Assembly (NCBI GenBank): GCA_002366565.1
Contig: DFBJ01000007.1
Span: 1-64,000, forward strand
Origin: Bacteriovoracaceae bacterium UBA3083
GTDB taxonomy: Bacteria; Bdellovibrionota; Bacteriovoracia; Bacteriovoracales; Bacteriovoracaceae
DNA length: 64,000 bases
Direction: 5' to 3'
In this document: positions 25,967 through 34,606 of the stretch, piece by piece
Layout of the letters: each line of letters starts with the position of its first letter
How positions within the stretch are numbered: the stretch's first letter is position 1
Notes under the pieces: generated by a model
Seen by the model: the letters and a program-made list of their open reading frames with translations, nothing else
What the model was told of the DNA's origin: nothing
Databases searched by the model: none
Translations under genes and position numbers: made by a program

Positions 25967-26893
25967 ATGAAAGGCTGGCAAAAGGTTCTAAAAAAGAACC
26001 ATGAATATTCACGACACCTTTTAAAATTTGTAAGTGTATTGTTTGCAGTATTTATATGGTTTTATGTTTTAAACTCTGAACCACAAGAAGTAACTCACTC
26101 GATGACTTTACATTTAGTCACTCCTTCAGGATTTAGTGTTTCAAACTTAACTCCCGAAAAGTTAAATGTGAAAATTAAGGGCTCTCGTGCCTTTATTAGA
26201 ACGATGGTTGAGAGAGAAGAAAACGTCTTTATTAAGCTGCAAAATTATCCATATAAGAAGAAAGGTGGATTTAATATCTTCCTTTCCCCTGAGGATATTG
26301 CTGTTCCTTTTGGAGTGCAGGTTGTTGATGTTAAGCCTGATAAATTTAAAGTTGAATTACAAAAAGAAATTAGAAAAAATGTGCCAGTAAAGATTAACTT
26401 AGTAGGTTCACTTCCTAGTGATTTGAAATTAATGGAAACAAAGGTTGAGCCTAAAGAGGTGCTTATCTCTGGACCTATTGAAGTGATGAGAAAAATCTCA
26501 AAAGTGCAAACTGCACCAATTGATATTACTACTTTAGAAGGTAGTGGAGAGTTGAAGATAGCACTCGCAGACATTGACCCTAGGGTCGTGACTAAAAGAG
26601 CTACTCCGGTTGATTTCTCGTATGTAGTAAAACCTCGTAAAGCAAACTTAACTCTTAAAAAGATTAAGATTAGATTTTTATCCAGCTCCAATAGAGTTAG
26701 TTCTAAAACTCGTTATGTTTCGCTCGATGTTTTGGCTCCCGAAGGAGTTCGTCTCACAGCATCAAGTGTCCAGGTAATCGCAGATGTTCCAGATAGGAAA
26801 GGGGTGCATCGTGTTAAGTTGCGTGCAAAACTGCCAGACGGTATTCATCTTTTGCAAATCAACCCTCAATCTATTAATGTAAGCAATCGATAA
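25967..26893 (+). CDS. cdaR: CdaR/YbbR-domain regulator of CdaA
   Basis: 308 residues. One N-terminal membrane helix (LKFVSVLFAVFIWFYVLNS) followed by YbbR-type repeats on the outer side, each ending with a pattern such as VKPDKFKVEL or VEPKEVLISGP. The WFYVLNSEP motif after the helix is typical. It binds the membrane part of CdaA and tunes it. Translationally coupled to cdaA. Confidence 0.9.
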   Translation: MKGWQKVLKKNHEYSRHLLKFVSVLFAVFIWFYVLNSEPQEVTHSMTLHLVTPSGFSVSNLTPEKLNVKIKGSRAFIRTMVEREENVFIKLQNYPYKKKGGFNIFLSPEDIAVPFGVQVVDVKPDKFKVELQKEIRKNVPVKINLVGSLPSDLKLMETKVEPKEVLISGPIEVMRKISKVQTAPIDITTLEGSGELKIALADIDPRVVTKRATPVDFSYVVKPRKANLTLKKIKIRFLSSSNRVSSKTRYVSLDVLAPEGVRLTASSVQVIADVPDRKGVHRVKLRAKLPDGIHLLQINPQSINVSNR

Positions 26894-26947
26894 TATATGT
26901 TTCTAGGATTAACAGACCCAGTATAAGTGGTTATTTAAGAGGAAATT

Positions 26948-28312
26948 ATGTCAGAAAGAAAACTTTTTGGAACAGATGGTATTCGCGGTAAAGCAAATGT
27001 TTATCCAATGACTCCTGAGATTGCGACAGCACTTGGAAGAGCAGTAACACATTTTTTCCAAGGTCATACAAAAAGAAAGAAACCGCTCATCATAGTGGGA
27101 AAAGATACTCGTTTGAGTTGTTATATGTTCGAACAAGCATTTGCTGCAGGAGTTTGTTCTCAAGGTGGGGAAGTTATTTTAACAGGTCCTCTTCCGACTC
27201 CTGGTGTTGCATTTGTTACTGAGTCAATGAGAGCTGATGCTGGAATCATGATCAGTGCGTCTCATAACCACTACTCAGATAATGGAATTAAAATCTTTGA
27301 TGCGTTTGGAAATAAGCTTCCGGATGAAGTAGAGCTTGAGTTAGAAGAACTTGTTCTTAACCTTGACTTAATGCCAGTTAAAACTGGTGGAGAGCTTGGA
27401 AATGCAAAGAGACTTAAAGAGGTCTTTGGTAGATATTTAGTAAATGTTAAATCGACTCTCGATAATAGCTGTAAGCTTGATAATATGCGCGTTGTCTTAG
27501 ACTGTGCAAATGGGGCAGGCTATAGAGTTGCGCCAATGATGTTTGATGAACTAGGTGCAGAGGTTATCTCTATTGGTGTGAATCCTAATGGACAAAACAT
27601 AAACTCGGCTTGTGGTTCATTGCATCCAGAACTTGCTTGTGAAAACGTAAAGAAATTTAGAGCTGATATTGGAATTTGCCTAGACGGTGATGCTGATAGA
27701 CTTACTGTTATTGATCAGGATGGTGATGTTGTAAATGGTGATGCTCTAATCGGTCTCTTTGCTAAATTTCTACTTGATACAGGTAAAATGAAGAAAGGTG
27801 ATACTGTTGTTGGAACAGTTATGTCTAATCTAGGGTTAGAAAATTATATAAAGTCTCTCGGCTTAAAGTTCCACAGAACGAAAGTTGGAGATAGGTATAT
27901 TGTAGAGTATATGCGCGATCATAAGTGTATTCTTGGAGGTGAGCCTTCTGGACATGTGATTTTTGGTGAATATGCTACAACTGGTGATGGTTGTCTCGCT
28001 GCACTTAAGGCCATAGAGGCCATGAAGTACTACGATAAAACAATAAAAGAACTGATCAAAGAAGTGAACCTTTACCCTCAGCTTCTTCAAAATAAAGTAG
28101 TTAAGGAAAAAATTCCTTTCAAAGATATCCCTGTTTTTCAGACGGCCTTAAAAGCAGCTGAAAAGTCTCTTGGAGACCGAGGACGAATCTTAGTACGTTA
28201 CTCTGGAACAGAGCCTCTAGCCAGAGTTATGGTTGAAGGTGAAAAGATTGAGGACGTTCAAGAAATTTGCGACAATTTAATTAAAATATTATCACAAGAA
28301 CTTGGTAGTTAG
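26948..28312 (+). CDS. glmM: phosphoglucosamine mutase
   Basis: 454 residues, full length. FGTDGIRGKAN at the N-terminus, active-site Ser in MISASHNHYSDNG, Mg-binding DGDADR, and RYSGTEPLARVM for the phosphate. It converts glucosamine-6-P to glucosamine-1-P for UDP-GlcNAc. In other bacteria GlmM forms a complex with CdaA and inhibits it; the gene order here fits that. Confidence 0.97.
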   Translation: MSERKLFGTDGIRGKANVYPMTPEIATALGRAVTHFFQGHTKRKKPLIIVGKDTRLSCYMFEQAFAAGVCSQGGEVILTGPLPTPGVAFVTESMRADAGIMISASHNHYSDNGIKIFDAFGNKLPDEVELELEELVLNLDLMPVKTGGELGNAKRLKEVFGRYLVNVKSTLDNSCKLDNMRVVLDCANGAGYRVAPMMFDELGAEVISIGVNPNGQNINSACGSLHPELACENVKKFRADIGICLDGDADRLTVIDQDGDVVNGDALIGLFAKFLLDTGKMKKGDTVVGTVMSNLGLENYIKSLGLKFHRTKVGDRYIVEYMRDHKCILGGEPSGHVIFGEYATTGDGCLAALKAIEAMKYYDKTIKELIKEVNLYPQLLQNKVVKEKIPFKDIPVFQTALKAAEKSLGDRGRILVRYSGTEPLARVMVEGEKIEDVQEICDNLIKILSQELGS

Positions 28313-28321
28313 GGAGCAGTA

Positions 28322-29086
28322 ATGAAGACAAGATTAGGCGTTAATATCGATCATGTGGCAACATTAAGACAGGCCCGAGGTGAGAACTATCCTAGTATCG
28401 TTGACGCTGCAAATACAGTTCTTAGAGATGGTGCAGATCAAATAACAATTCACTTAAGAGAAGATAGAAGACACATTCAGGATACTGATGTAGAAGCCGT
28501 TCACTTAGTGACAAAAAAGTTTGGAAAACCTCTTAATTTAGAGATGGGCTGTAATGACGAGATTGTCGAGATTGCTGTAGCAACAGCTCCAAGTTGGATA
28601 TGTCTTGTTCCTGAAAAACGTGAAGAGAAAACAACTGAAGGTGGGCTAGACTTAAAAAATAAGGCCAACTTTGATAAAGTAATGTCTACTTGTAAGTATT
28701 TAAAGTCTAAAGTTGAGGGGCTTAAGATCTCTCTATTTTTAGAGGGTGATATTGAAACACTTACTCTAGCAAGTGAAATGCCTATTGATGCCGTTGAGAT
28801 TCATACTGGAGATTATGCACGCGCTTTCTTAAATAATGAAAGTTATGACAGTTACTTATCTCAATATAAAAATGCAAAAATATTTCTAACTTCAAAAAAG
28901 ATCGGTTGCCATGCTGGACATGGACTGACTGCTGAAAGTTTAATGCCATTACTTGAAAATAATTTATTTGAAGAATATAACATTGGGCACTGGATTATCT
29001 GTCAGTCGCTATTTGATGGACTTTCAAAAGTTGTTAGAGATATGGTTAATTGTATGAATGATTACCCTTACAGTCTAAAGGATTAG
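28322..29086 (+). CDS. pdxJ: pyridoxine 5'-phosphate synthase
   Basis: 254 residues. LGVNIDHVATLRQARG, ITIHLREDRRHI, LEMGCNDEI and HAGHGL are PdxJ signatures. It condenses 1-deoxyxylulose-5-P with 3-amino-2-oxopropyl phosphate. It follows glmM by 9 bases in the same run of genes; many enzymes here, including SpeA and the cysteine desulfurase, need its product PLP. Confidence 0.96.
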   Translation: MKTRLGVNIDHVATLRQARGENYPSIVDAANTVLRDGADQITIHLREDRRHIQDTDVEAVHLVTKKFGKPLNLEMGCNDEIVEIAVATAPSWICLVPEKREEKTTEGGLDLKNKANFDKVMSTCKYLKSKVEGLKISLFLEGDIETLTLASEMPIDAVEIHTGDYARAFLNNESYDSYLSQYKNAKIFLTSKKIGCHAGHGLTAESLMPLLENNLFEEYNIGHWIICQSLFDGLSKVVRDMVNCMNDYPYSLKD

Positions 29087-29089
29087 AGA

Positions 29090-30685
29090 ATGAGAGTTGT
29101 TGATATTAATGAAATGAAAGAGATTGAAAAAACATCAATCGAAGAATTTGGATTTTCAGAATCACTTATAATTGAAAACGTTGGTACTAGAGGTGCTGAC
29201 TTTATTGAAGAAACTATTCTTAATGAACTGGAATATGTCGGTGAGATAGTTCTTCTTGTTGGCCGTGGAAATAACGCTGCAGATGGTTTGGCCATCTCTC
29301 GAAATCTTGTAAATAGAGGTCATAGAGTAAGAGCATTTATTCTCTTTCCAGAAGATGAGCAATCTAGTGAAGAGCAACAAAAACAAGTACATTTAGCTAA
29401 GTCTTACGGTGTAAGAATCAATGAAGTTAGAAATATAAATCAAGTTCAGAGTTACTTTGAAGAAACTCAAGATACTTATATTGTAATTGATGCTGTTCTT
29501 GGTACAGGTTTTAAATTACCCCTTTCACAATATCTATTTGAGCTATTTAATTGTGTAAACGATTCAAATAGTATCACTATTGCAGTTGATATCCCTTCTG
29601 GGATAACTGCTAATATTGGAGCTAAGAGTTCTGTTGCTATTAGAGCAGACTTCACTCTTGCCATTGGTCTTCCTAAAACAGGTCACTATATTGATGAGGG
29701 AGCCAGACACTCTGGACAAGTTTTGACATTAGATGTTGGATTCCCTAAATCTCTTTTAAGTGGAGGAGATAAAGCACTTCTTACTGCTGAGATTATTGGA
29801 AATTCATTTGGAGCAAGAAATAAGTTTGCTCATAAAAACTCTTTTGGACACACCCTTGTTGTAGGTGGTTCTCCAGGACTTACTGGCGCATGTATTATGG
29901 CCTCGACAGGAGCTCTTAAAGTAGGCTCAGGCCTCGTTACAGCAGCGACTTGGAAAGAGTGCTACTACGAACTTACTGGAAGATCTGTGCCTGAAGTTAT
30001 GACGGGTTTAATCCCATCTAGTGCAGAAGATAAAGAAAGTATCATTGGTGAGCTTGACCGCTATGATGCCGTTGTTATTGGACCGGGTCTTGGTGTTAAC
30101 GAAGTCTCTAGAGGGATTGTTGTTGAGCTTTTAAGCCAATTTGCAGGACCTGTTGTTGTGGATGCTGATGCAATTAAAGTATTAGATCTCACAAAAGATG
30201 TTGAGCTTCTTCACAATAGAAAATACCCAACAATATTTACTCCTCATATGGGAGAGTTTGCAAAGTTTACTGGGACAAGTGTTGATGAGGTTCTTCAAAG
30301 ACCTATTGATTACCTGAAAGAAGTTGTTGATAGAACTAATTCTTGTTTCATTATGAAAGGACCTTGTTCATTCTTAGGTTTTCCAAACGGAAATGTATTC
30401 ATTAATTATTATCCTAATGATGGTATGGCCACTGGTGGATCAGGTGATGTTTTAGCCGGTATCCTTGGAGGATTACTTGCACAGAATCCACTAGATCGAT
30501 CACAAAGTGGGATATTTACTGATAAGAGCATGCTCTACCAAGCAATTTGTCTTGGGGTTGGTGCACATACCATCGCTGGAAAGATAGCAGCTCAAAAGCA
30601 TGGTGTACGTGCAATGACAGCTACATCTATTATTGAGAACCTCTCTGATGCTTTTAAAGAGTTAAATGAAGAAGATATTTATTAG
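29090..30685 (+). CDS. nnr: bifunctional NAD(P)HX epimerase/dehydratase
   Basis: 531 residues. N-terminal YjeF epimerase domain (1-215): VGRGNNAADGLAISR, DAVLGTGF, VDIPSGI. C-terminal ribokinase-like dehydratase (225-525): GHTLVVGGSPGLTGA, VIGPGLG, TPHMGEFAKFTG, and NDGMATGGSGDVLAGILGG with the catalytic Asp. It repairs hydrated NAD(P)H. It lies 3 bases after pdxJ. Confidence 0.95.
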   Translation: MRVVDINEMKEIEKTSIEEFGFSESLIIENVGTRGADFIEETILNELEYVGEIVLLVGRGNNAADGLAISRNLVNRGHRVRAFILFPEDEQSSEEQQKQVHLAKSYGVRINEVRNINQVQSYFEETQDTYIVIDAVLGTGFKLPLSQYLFELFNCVNDSNSITIAVDIPSGITANIGAKSSVAIRADFTLAIGLPKTGHYIDEGARHSGQVLTLDVGFPKSLLSGGDKALLTAEIIGNSFGARNKFAHKNSFGHTLVVGGSPGLTGACIMASTGALKVGSGLVTAATWKECYYELTGRSVPEVMTGLIPSSAEDKESIIGELDRYDAVVIGPGLGVNEVSRGIVVELLSQFAGPVVVDADAIKVLDLTKDVELLHNRKYPTIFTPHMGEFAKFTGTSVDEVLQRPIDYLKEVVDRTNSCFIMKGPCSFLGFPNGNVFINYYPNDGMATGGSGDVLAGILGGLLAQNPLDRSQSGIFTDKSMLYQAICLGVGAHTIAGKIAAQKHGVRAMTATSIIENLSDAFKELNEEDIY

Positions 30686-30695
30686 TAGGGTGTAA

Positions 30696-31151
30696 GTGAA
30701 ACTTATAAAAAAATGGAATGATATTTTTGAAGGTGACTTAGAGAATTTCTCTAAAGAGCTTAAATCTATTATTCCAAGCCCATCTGTTATTGTCCTCTCT
30801 GGGCCTGTGGGAGCAGGGAAGACAACTTTCACAAAGTTTTTCATAGGTGATGATCAAGACGTTGAAGTCTGTTCTCCAACTTATTCTGTAATAAATGAGA
30901 ATGGCAACTGTGCTCATGCAGACTTCTATCGATTAAAAAGTAGCGAGGAAGTTGTTCACTTAGAACTAGAGCTATATCTAGAAGATAAGGAATATTTTTT
31001 AGTCGAATGGGGTAAGCCTTATTTGAAAGAAATTTCTCGTAATTTAGATGATGATTGGGAAATTTTTGAACTTATTTTCGAAATTAACTCAAATGAGGCC
31101 ATCCAATCTGGAGCCTTTTCTCGCAATATTCAACTTTTTCAACACGATTAG
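30696..31151 (+). CDS. tsaE: tRNA threonylcarbamoyladenosine synthesis ATPase TsaE
   Basis: 151 residues from a GTG. P-loop LSGPVGAGKTTF, the SPTYSVINEN switch and ADFYRL, then LVEWG. It powers the TsaBD complex that makes t6A37 in tRNA. Last gene of the cdaA run. Confidence 0.93.
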   Translation: MKLIKKWNDIFEGDLENFSKELKSIIPSPSVIVLSGPVGAGKTTFTKFFIGDDQDVEVCSPTYSVINENGNCAHADFYRLKSSEEVVHLELELYLEDKEYFLVEWGKPYLKEISRNLDDDWEIFELIFEINSNEAIQSGAFSRNIQLFQHD

Positions 31152-31559
31152 TGTTTTTTTATTGATTACTTGAGCATGTAAGGCGGAAAATACTTCCGAG
31201 AGAAGCACACGGTTATATCCAATAAAGTCTGTCTTCTAACCTTAAGAATTTAAAAAGTTCTTGATAAAAAGACTCTAACTCTTTAAATTCATTCAAGGAT
31301 AAAAAAAGGAAAGCTCAAGTATTTCTTAATTTCAGGAATAAAGAAAAAAAGGTTAGTTTTTAAACCGAAATCAAGTTGACTTAGGACGCCTGAACTTGTC
31401 ATACTATTTACGAAAGATTGGTTTTAAATAATCAATTTTTTTGGGAAAGCACAGGAAGCGAACCCAAGTAAGAGAGCAACACACAAGTAAGACACAAACT
31501 TGTATTATGCAACTACACCGAGCTATTAAGCTTTTAATTGGATTTATGGAGGAAGACCA
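31152..31559 (+). other. 408-base structured intergenic region and long leader of the Rrf2 gene
   Basis: No gene seen. It holds CGGAA-N5-TTCCG (31184-31198), inverted repeat GAATTTAAA/TTTAAATTC (31246-31254 and 31282-31290), a candidate TTGACT -35 at 31376 with CATACT or TACTAT near 31400-31407, a spaced CAAGT/ACTTG pair across that promoter (31373-31398), and ACAAGT-N9-ACTTGT in the leader. This suggests regulation, or a short RNA before the promoter, but I cannot assign a known class. Confidence 0.35.
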
Positions 31560-32099
31560 ATGAGACTCACTTCTAAAGGACGTTACGCAGTAAGAGCAAT
31601 GCTTGACCTAACTACCCATTCAAACGGGAACCCTGTTAGACTTCAAGAAATTTCTCAAAGACAAAACATTTCACTTCACTACTTAGAACAACTTTTCAGA
31701 AAGCTTAGAAATGGGCAAGCTGTTAAGTCTGTAAGAGGACCTGGTGGTGGTTATGTTCTTGCTAGAAGCATGGACCAAATCACTATGAAGGACATTCTTG
31801 AGTGTGTGGGTGAGAATATCAACCCGGCTAAGGATATTCTAGGAACTGAAGCAGAAACTTCTTCAACAGTAGAATTCCACCTGTCTAAGAATTATTTTCA
31901 AAATCTAGGCGTAATCATGAGCGAGTACTTGTCAACGACATCTCTTGGTGATTTAATGCGCAAATCTAATGAGATTGAAATAGAAGCGAAGACGGAAGAA
32001 GCCACTACTCAAACTGAAGTTGCTAACACAACTACACTTGAGAATACAATTGGAATGACTTCCGCAATTAGGAATCCAATTGGCGAGATTAATCAATAA
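31560..32099 (+). CDS. Rrf2-family regulator without Fe-S cysteines
   Basis: 179 residues; GGAGG lies before the ATG. Winged helix typical of Rrf2/IscR: MRLTSKGRYAVRAMLDL, ISLHYLEQLFRKLR, VKSVRGPGGGYVLAR. IscR has three cluster Cys after residue 90; here the only Cys is in ECVGEN, so no [2Fe-2S] cluster of that type can bind. A Thr/Glu-rich tail of about 45 residues follows. The end overlaps the cysteine desulfurase start by 20 bases, showing coupling as in isc operons. Confidence 0.9.
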   Translation: MRLTSKGRYAVRAMLDLTTHSNGNPVRLQEISQRQNISLHYLEQLFRKLRNGQAVKSVRGPGGGYVLARSMDQITMKDILECVGENINPAKDILGTEAETSSTVEFHLSKNYFQNLGVIMSEYLSTTSLGDLMRKSNEIEIEAKTEEATTQTEVANTTTLENTIGMTSAIRNPIGEINQ

Positions 32100-33246
32100 C
32101 AGATATTATTTCGATTATAATGCAACGTCCCCGTTAGCGAATTCAGTCATTGACTGGCTTCCTAACGGGGATTTGCTTTTTGCAAACCCATCCTCAATTC
32201 ATTCTTCTGGCAAAAAATCAAAACGTTTTATTAATGAGACTAAGAACTTCCTAAGAGATACTTTCTCGACTCCTGTAGAATATAAGTTATTCTTTCATTC
32301 TGGCGCTTCTGAAGGCATTAACTCATTAGTTAAAGGTTTTGCTCAAAAAAGATATGCAGAAGGTGAGAGGGTTCATTTTGTGCACTCTGCAGTTGATCAC
32401 AGTTGTGTTTATAACTTAAGAGATGAGTTAGAGCTCTATGGCCATGAAGTATCAACTTTTGGAGTTGATGCAAATGGAGATTATGATCTTGAAGAGATTA
32501 TCTCTCTATTGAATAAGTCCGATAAACCAAAGCTTTTAAATTTTACTTGGGTAAATAATGAAAACGGTGTTGTCTGGAACTTAGACGATCTAACAAGAAT
32601 AAAAGAAGAAACAAATTGTTTTATTCATGTTGATGCCGTTCAGTCTGTAGGAAAAATTGAAAATTGGAATAAGCTAAACAACGTAGTAGATGCTTATACT
32701 TTTTCTGGTCATAAGTTTGGAGCAATGAAGGGAGTAGGTTTTTCATTTGTAAAAGAAACTTATAACTTTTGTTCATTGATTCGAGGTGGTGGTCAGCAAG
32801 AAGGAATGCGTTCAGGTACAGAAAATACTACTGGTATTTATTCTATGAAATTAGCACTTGAAGATGTTTTAAAAAAACAAAACTACACTGAGCTTTATAG
32901 CGCTAAAAAATATATTGAAGAATCTATTGAAGCAAACCTTTCTGGTGATGCGAGAATCATTTCAAAAGACTCTAAGAGAAGAAATGGAAATACTATTTAC
33001 CTAATTATTCCTGGTAGAAAAGCAGATATTCTAATCACTGCTTTTGATCTTGCAAGAATGGATGTCAGCTCTGGTTCAGCTTGTTCTTCTGGTGCTGTTT
33101 TACCTAGTCGAGTTTTACTTTCAATGGGAGTTAGTGAAGAAGATGCTAAATCTGCACTTCGTTTTTCTTTCTCCTATGATCTAAGCGTAGAGGAAAGTAA
33201 AGAGTATTCTGACAAAATAGTATCAGTCTTAAAAAGATTTTCTTAG
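32080..33246 (+). CDS. cysteine desulfurase (NifS/IscS family)
   Basis: 388 residues from a TTG inside the Rrf2 gene, with TAGGA 6 bases before it. YYFDYNATSPLA at the start, VDAVQSVGK (PLP-binding Asp region), the PLP Lys in FSGHKFGAMKG, GGGQQEGMRSGTENT, and the catalytic Cys in SSGSACSSGAVLPS. It releases sulfur from cysteine for Fe-S clusters or tRNA thiolation. No iscU, iscA or suf gene adjoins it. Confidence 0.92.
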   Translation: MARLINNRYYFDYNATSPLANSVIDWLPNGDLLFANPSSIHSSGKKSKRFINETKNFLRDTFSTPVEYKLFFHSGASEGINSLVKGFAQKRYAEGERVHFVHSAVDHSCVYNLRDELELYGHEVSTFGVDANGDYDLEEIISLLNKSDKPKLLNFTWVNNENGVVWNLDDLTRIKEETNCFIHVDAVQSVGKIENWNKLNNVVDAYTFSGHKFGAMKGVGFSFVKETYNFCSLIRGGGQQEGMRSGTENTTGIYSMKLALEDVLKKQNYTELYSAKKYIEESIEANLSGDARIISKDSKRRNGNTIYLIIPGRKADILITAFDLARMDVSSGSACSSGAVLPSRVLLSMGVSEEDAKSALRFSFSYDLSVEESKEYSDKIVSVLKRFS

Positions 33247-33424
33247 TTCTCAAATCTACCTCTATTATTGCTCTTTCACTCTTGACAAGTTTTAAAGCCT
33301 TTGCTGTAGGGCTCTTATAGTAAAAAAAAATAAAAAAACCTTTAAATAAAGGTGTTAAAGGTATTGCCAAGTTAAAATAAATCCGTCACCATTATATTTA
33401 TCAACCCAATGTACGGAGGCATTT

Positions 33425-33703
33425 ATGAACAAAAAAGAATTATTAGAAGCAATCCTTAAGAACAAAGAACTTTCTTCAATGACTAAGAAAGACGCTGAGC
33501 TTTTCCTTAACACAACTATTGATACTATCAAGAAAACTGTTAAGAAAGGTGAAGACGTTTCTCTAATCGGTTTTGGTTCTTTCTCTAAAGTAAGAAGAGC
33601 TGCTAGAGCAGGTGTTAACCCAGCGACTGGTGAGAAGATTAAAATTAAAGCAAAAAATCTTCCAAAGTTTAAGCCAGGTAAAGCTTGGAAAGATATGTTC
33701 TAA
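33425..33703 (+). CDS. HU-family DNA-binding protein
   Basis: 92 residues, full HU/IHF length. GGAGG before the ATG; body KKDAELFLNTTIDTIK, SLIGFGSF, RAARAGVNPATGEKI, and KFKPGKAWKD. The RAGVNPATGE arm is the HU form that bends DNA without sequence preference. Codon use is narrow, as expected for an abundant protein. Ends at a strong terminator. Confidence 0.95.
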   Translation: MNKKELLEAILKNKELSSMTKKDAELFLNTTIDTIKKTVKKGEDVSLIGFGSFSKVRRAARAGVNPATGEKIKIKAKNLPKFKPGKAWKDMF

Positions 33704-33731
33704 TTTTGGTTTTACCAAAAAAAGAATATGG

Positions 33732-33757
33732 AGGGCCTTAATTGGCCCTTTTTTTTT
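33732..33757 (+). terminator. Rho-independent terminator of the HU gene
   Basis: AGGGCC, six-base loop, GGCCCT, then nine T. Confidence 0.9.
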
Positions 33758-33905
33758 GCCAAATTTTCAAGATACCCATTCAAGCTTCAAAAGATCATTA
33801 ATTTTAAAATAAGATACCTAATTTCTGGCTTTAAATATTGACTAGAGAACTTAATCTTTATAGAAATTATTCACTCATAATAACTACTACTCCAGAGGAT
33901 TTAAA

Positions 33906-34601
33906 ATGAAGATCTTAGTCTTGGTTTCGCTCATTATGCTTTCGTTCTCAAGTGTATCAGCAAAAAATTCAAATCCCCGTCATAAATTAACAATTACAAT
34001 GGAGAATTACGTTCTCCAACAACAAGTAGGTCAAGAGATTCATAGACTACTAATAGACTTCCATCCATTCTTCGATTATAGATTTGGCTGTACTGTTGGA
34101 AATGTTGAGGATTATCCGTGTGCACATAAGAAAGCATATAACTCATTAGAGCAAATTCTTATAATTCATCCAGATCTTCGTTCTGCTTCTAATGAATACC
34201 TTTCTTGGATTCTAGTTCAGGGGATGGCAAGAATGATTGTAGAGAGAAGATATCAGCTGGCTAAGTATCCTAGAGTTAAAGTGGTAGAAATTGAACAGAT
34301 GATCATGCTAACTGCTCAAAAGTTTTGGAATGAGTTAAATCCGCCAATGTCTAGAGATTTAGATCTTTATAGAACTTCTGATTACAATATCGCTTTTAAA
34401 CTAGATCTCTCAGTACTTTCTTTTACAAAGGCCTATAATCAAGGCCCTATAGTAAACTTCTTTAATAAGGTGGCCCTTAGAGCTACTAGATATGATGGAG
34501 TTTACTTATCAGTAAGTGATATTATAGAAAGTGCTCAGTACTCAGATGATGAAAAAGAAATTGCAAGAAATATTCTTGTAGATTTCAAGCACTCTCTTTA
34601 A
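33906..34601 (+). CDS. exported protein, function unknown
   Basis: 231 residues with signal peptide MKILVLVSLIMLSFSSVSA. AGAGGA lies before the ATG. The mature part is helical by composition with aromatic-rich segments and two cysteines (FGCTVGNVEDYPCAH). No catalytic motif recognised. It is terminated by a hairpin that lies inside the end of the convergent gene. Confidence 0.72.
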   Translation: MKILVLVSLIMLSFSSVSAKNSNPRHKLTITMENYVLQQQVGQEIHRLLIDFHPFFDYRFGCTVGNVEDYPCAHKKAYNSLEQILIIHPDLRSASNEYLSWILVQGMARMIVERRYQLAKYPRVKVVEIEQMIMLTAQKFWNELNPPMSRDLDLYRTSDYNIAFKLDLSVLSFTKAYNQGPIVNFFNKVALRATRYDGVYLSVSDIIESAQYSDDEKEIARNILVDFKHSL

Positions 34602-34606
34602 TTCAG

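Noticed and set aside
26245..26691. 148-codon open frame on - strand inside cdaR
   Set aside because: It lies fully antisense to a well-supported gene, with no ribosome site and no family pattern.
33338..33353. ACCTTT-AAAT-AAAGGT hairpin before the HU gene
   Set aside because: The A-run is upstream, so it could terminate only - strand transcription, and no - strand gene lies there.
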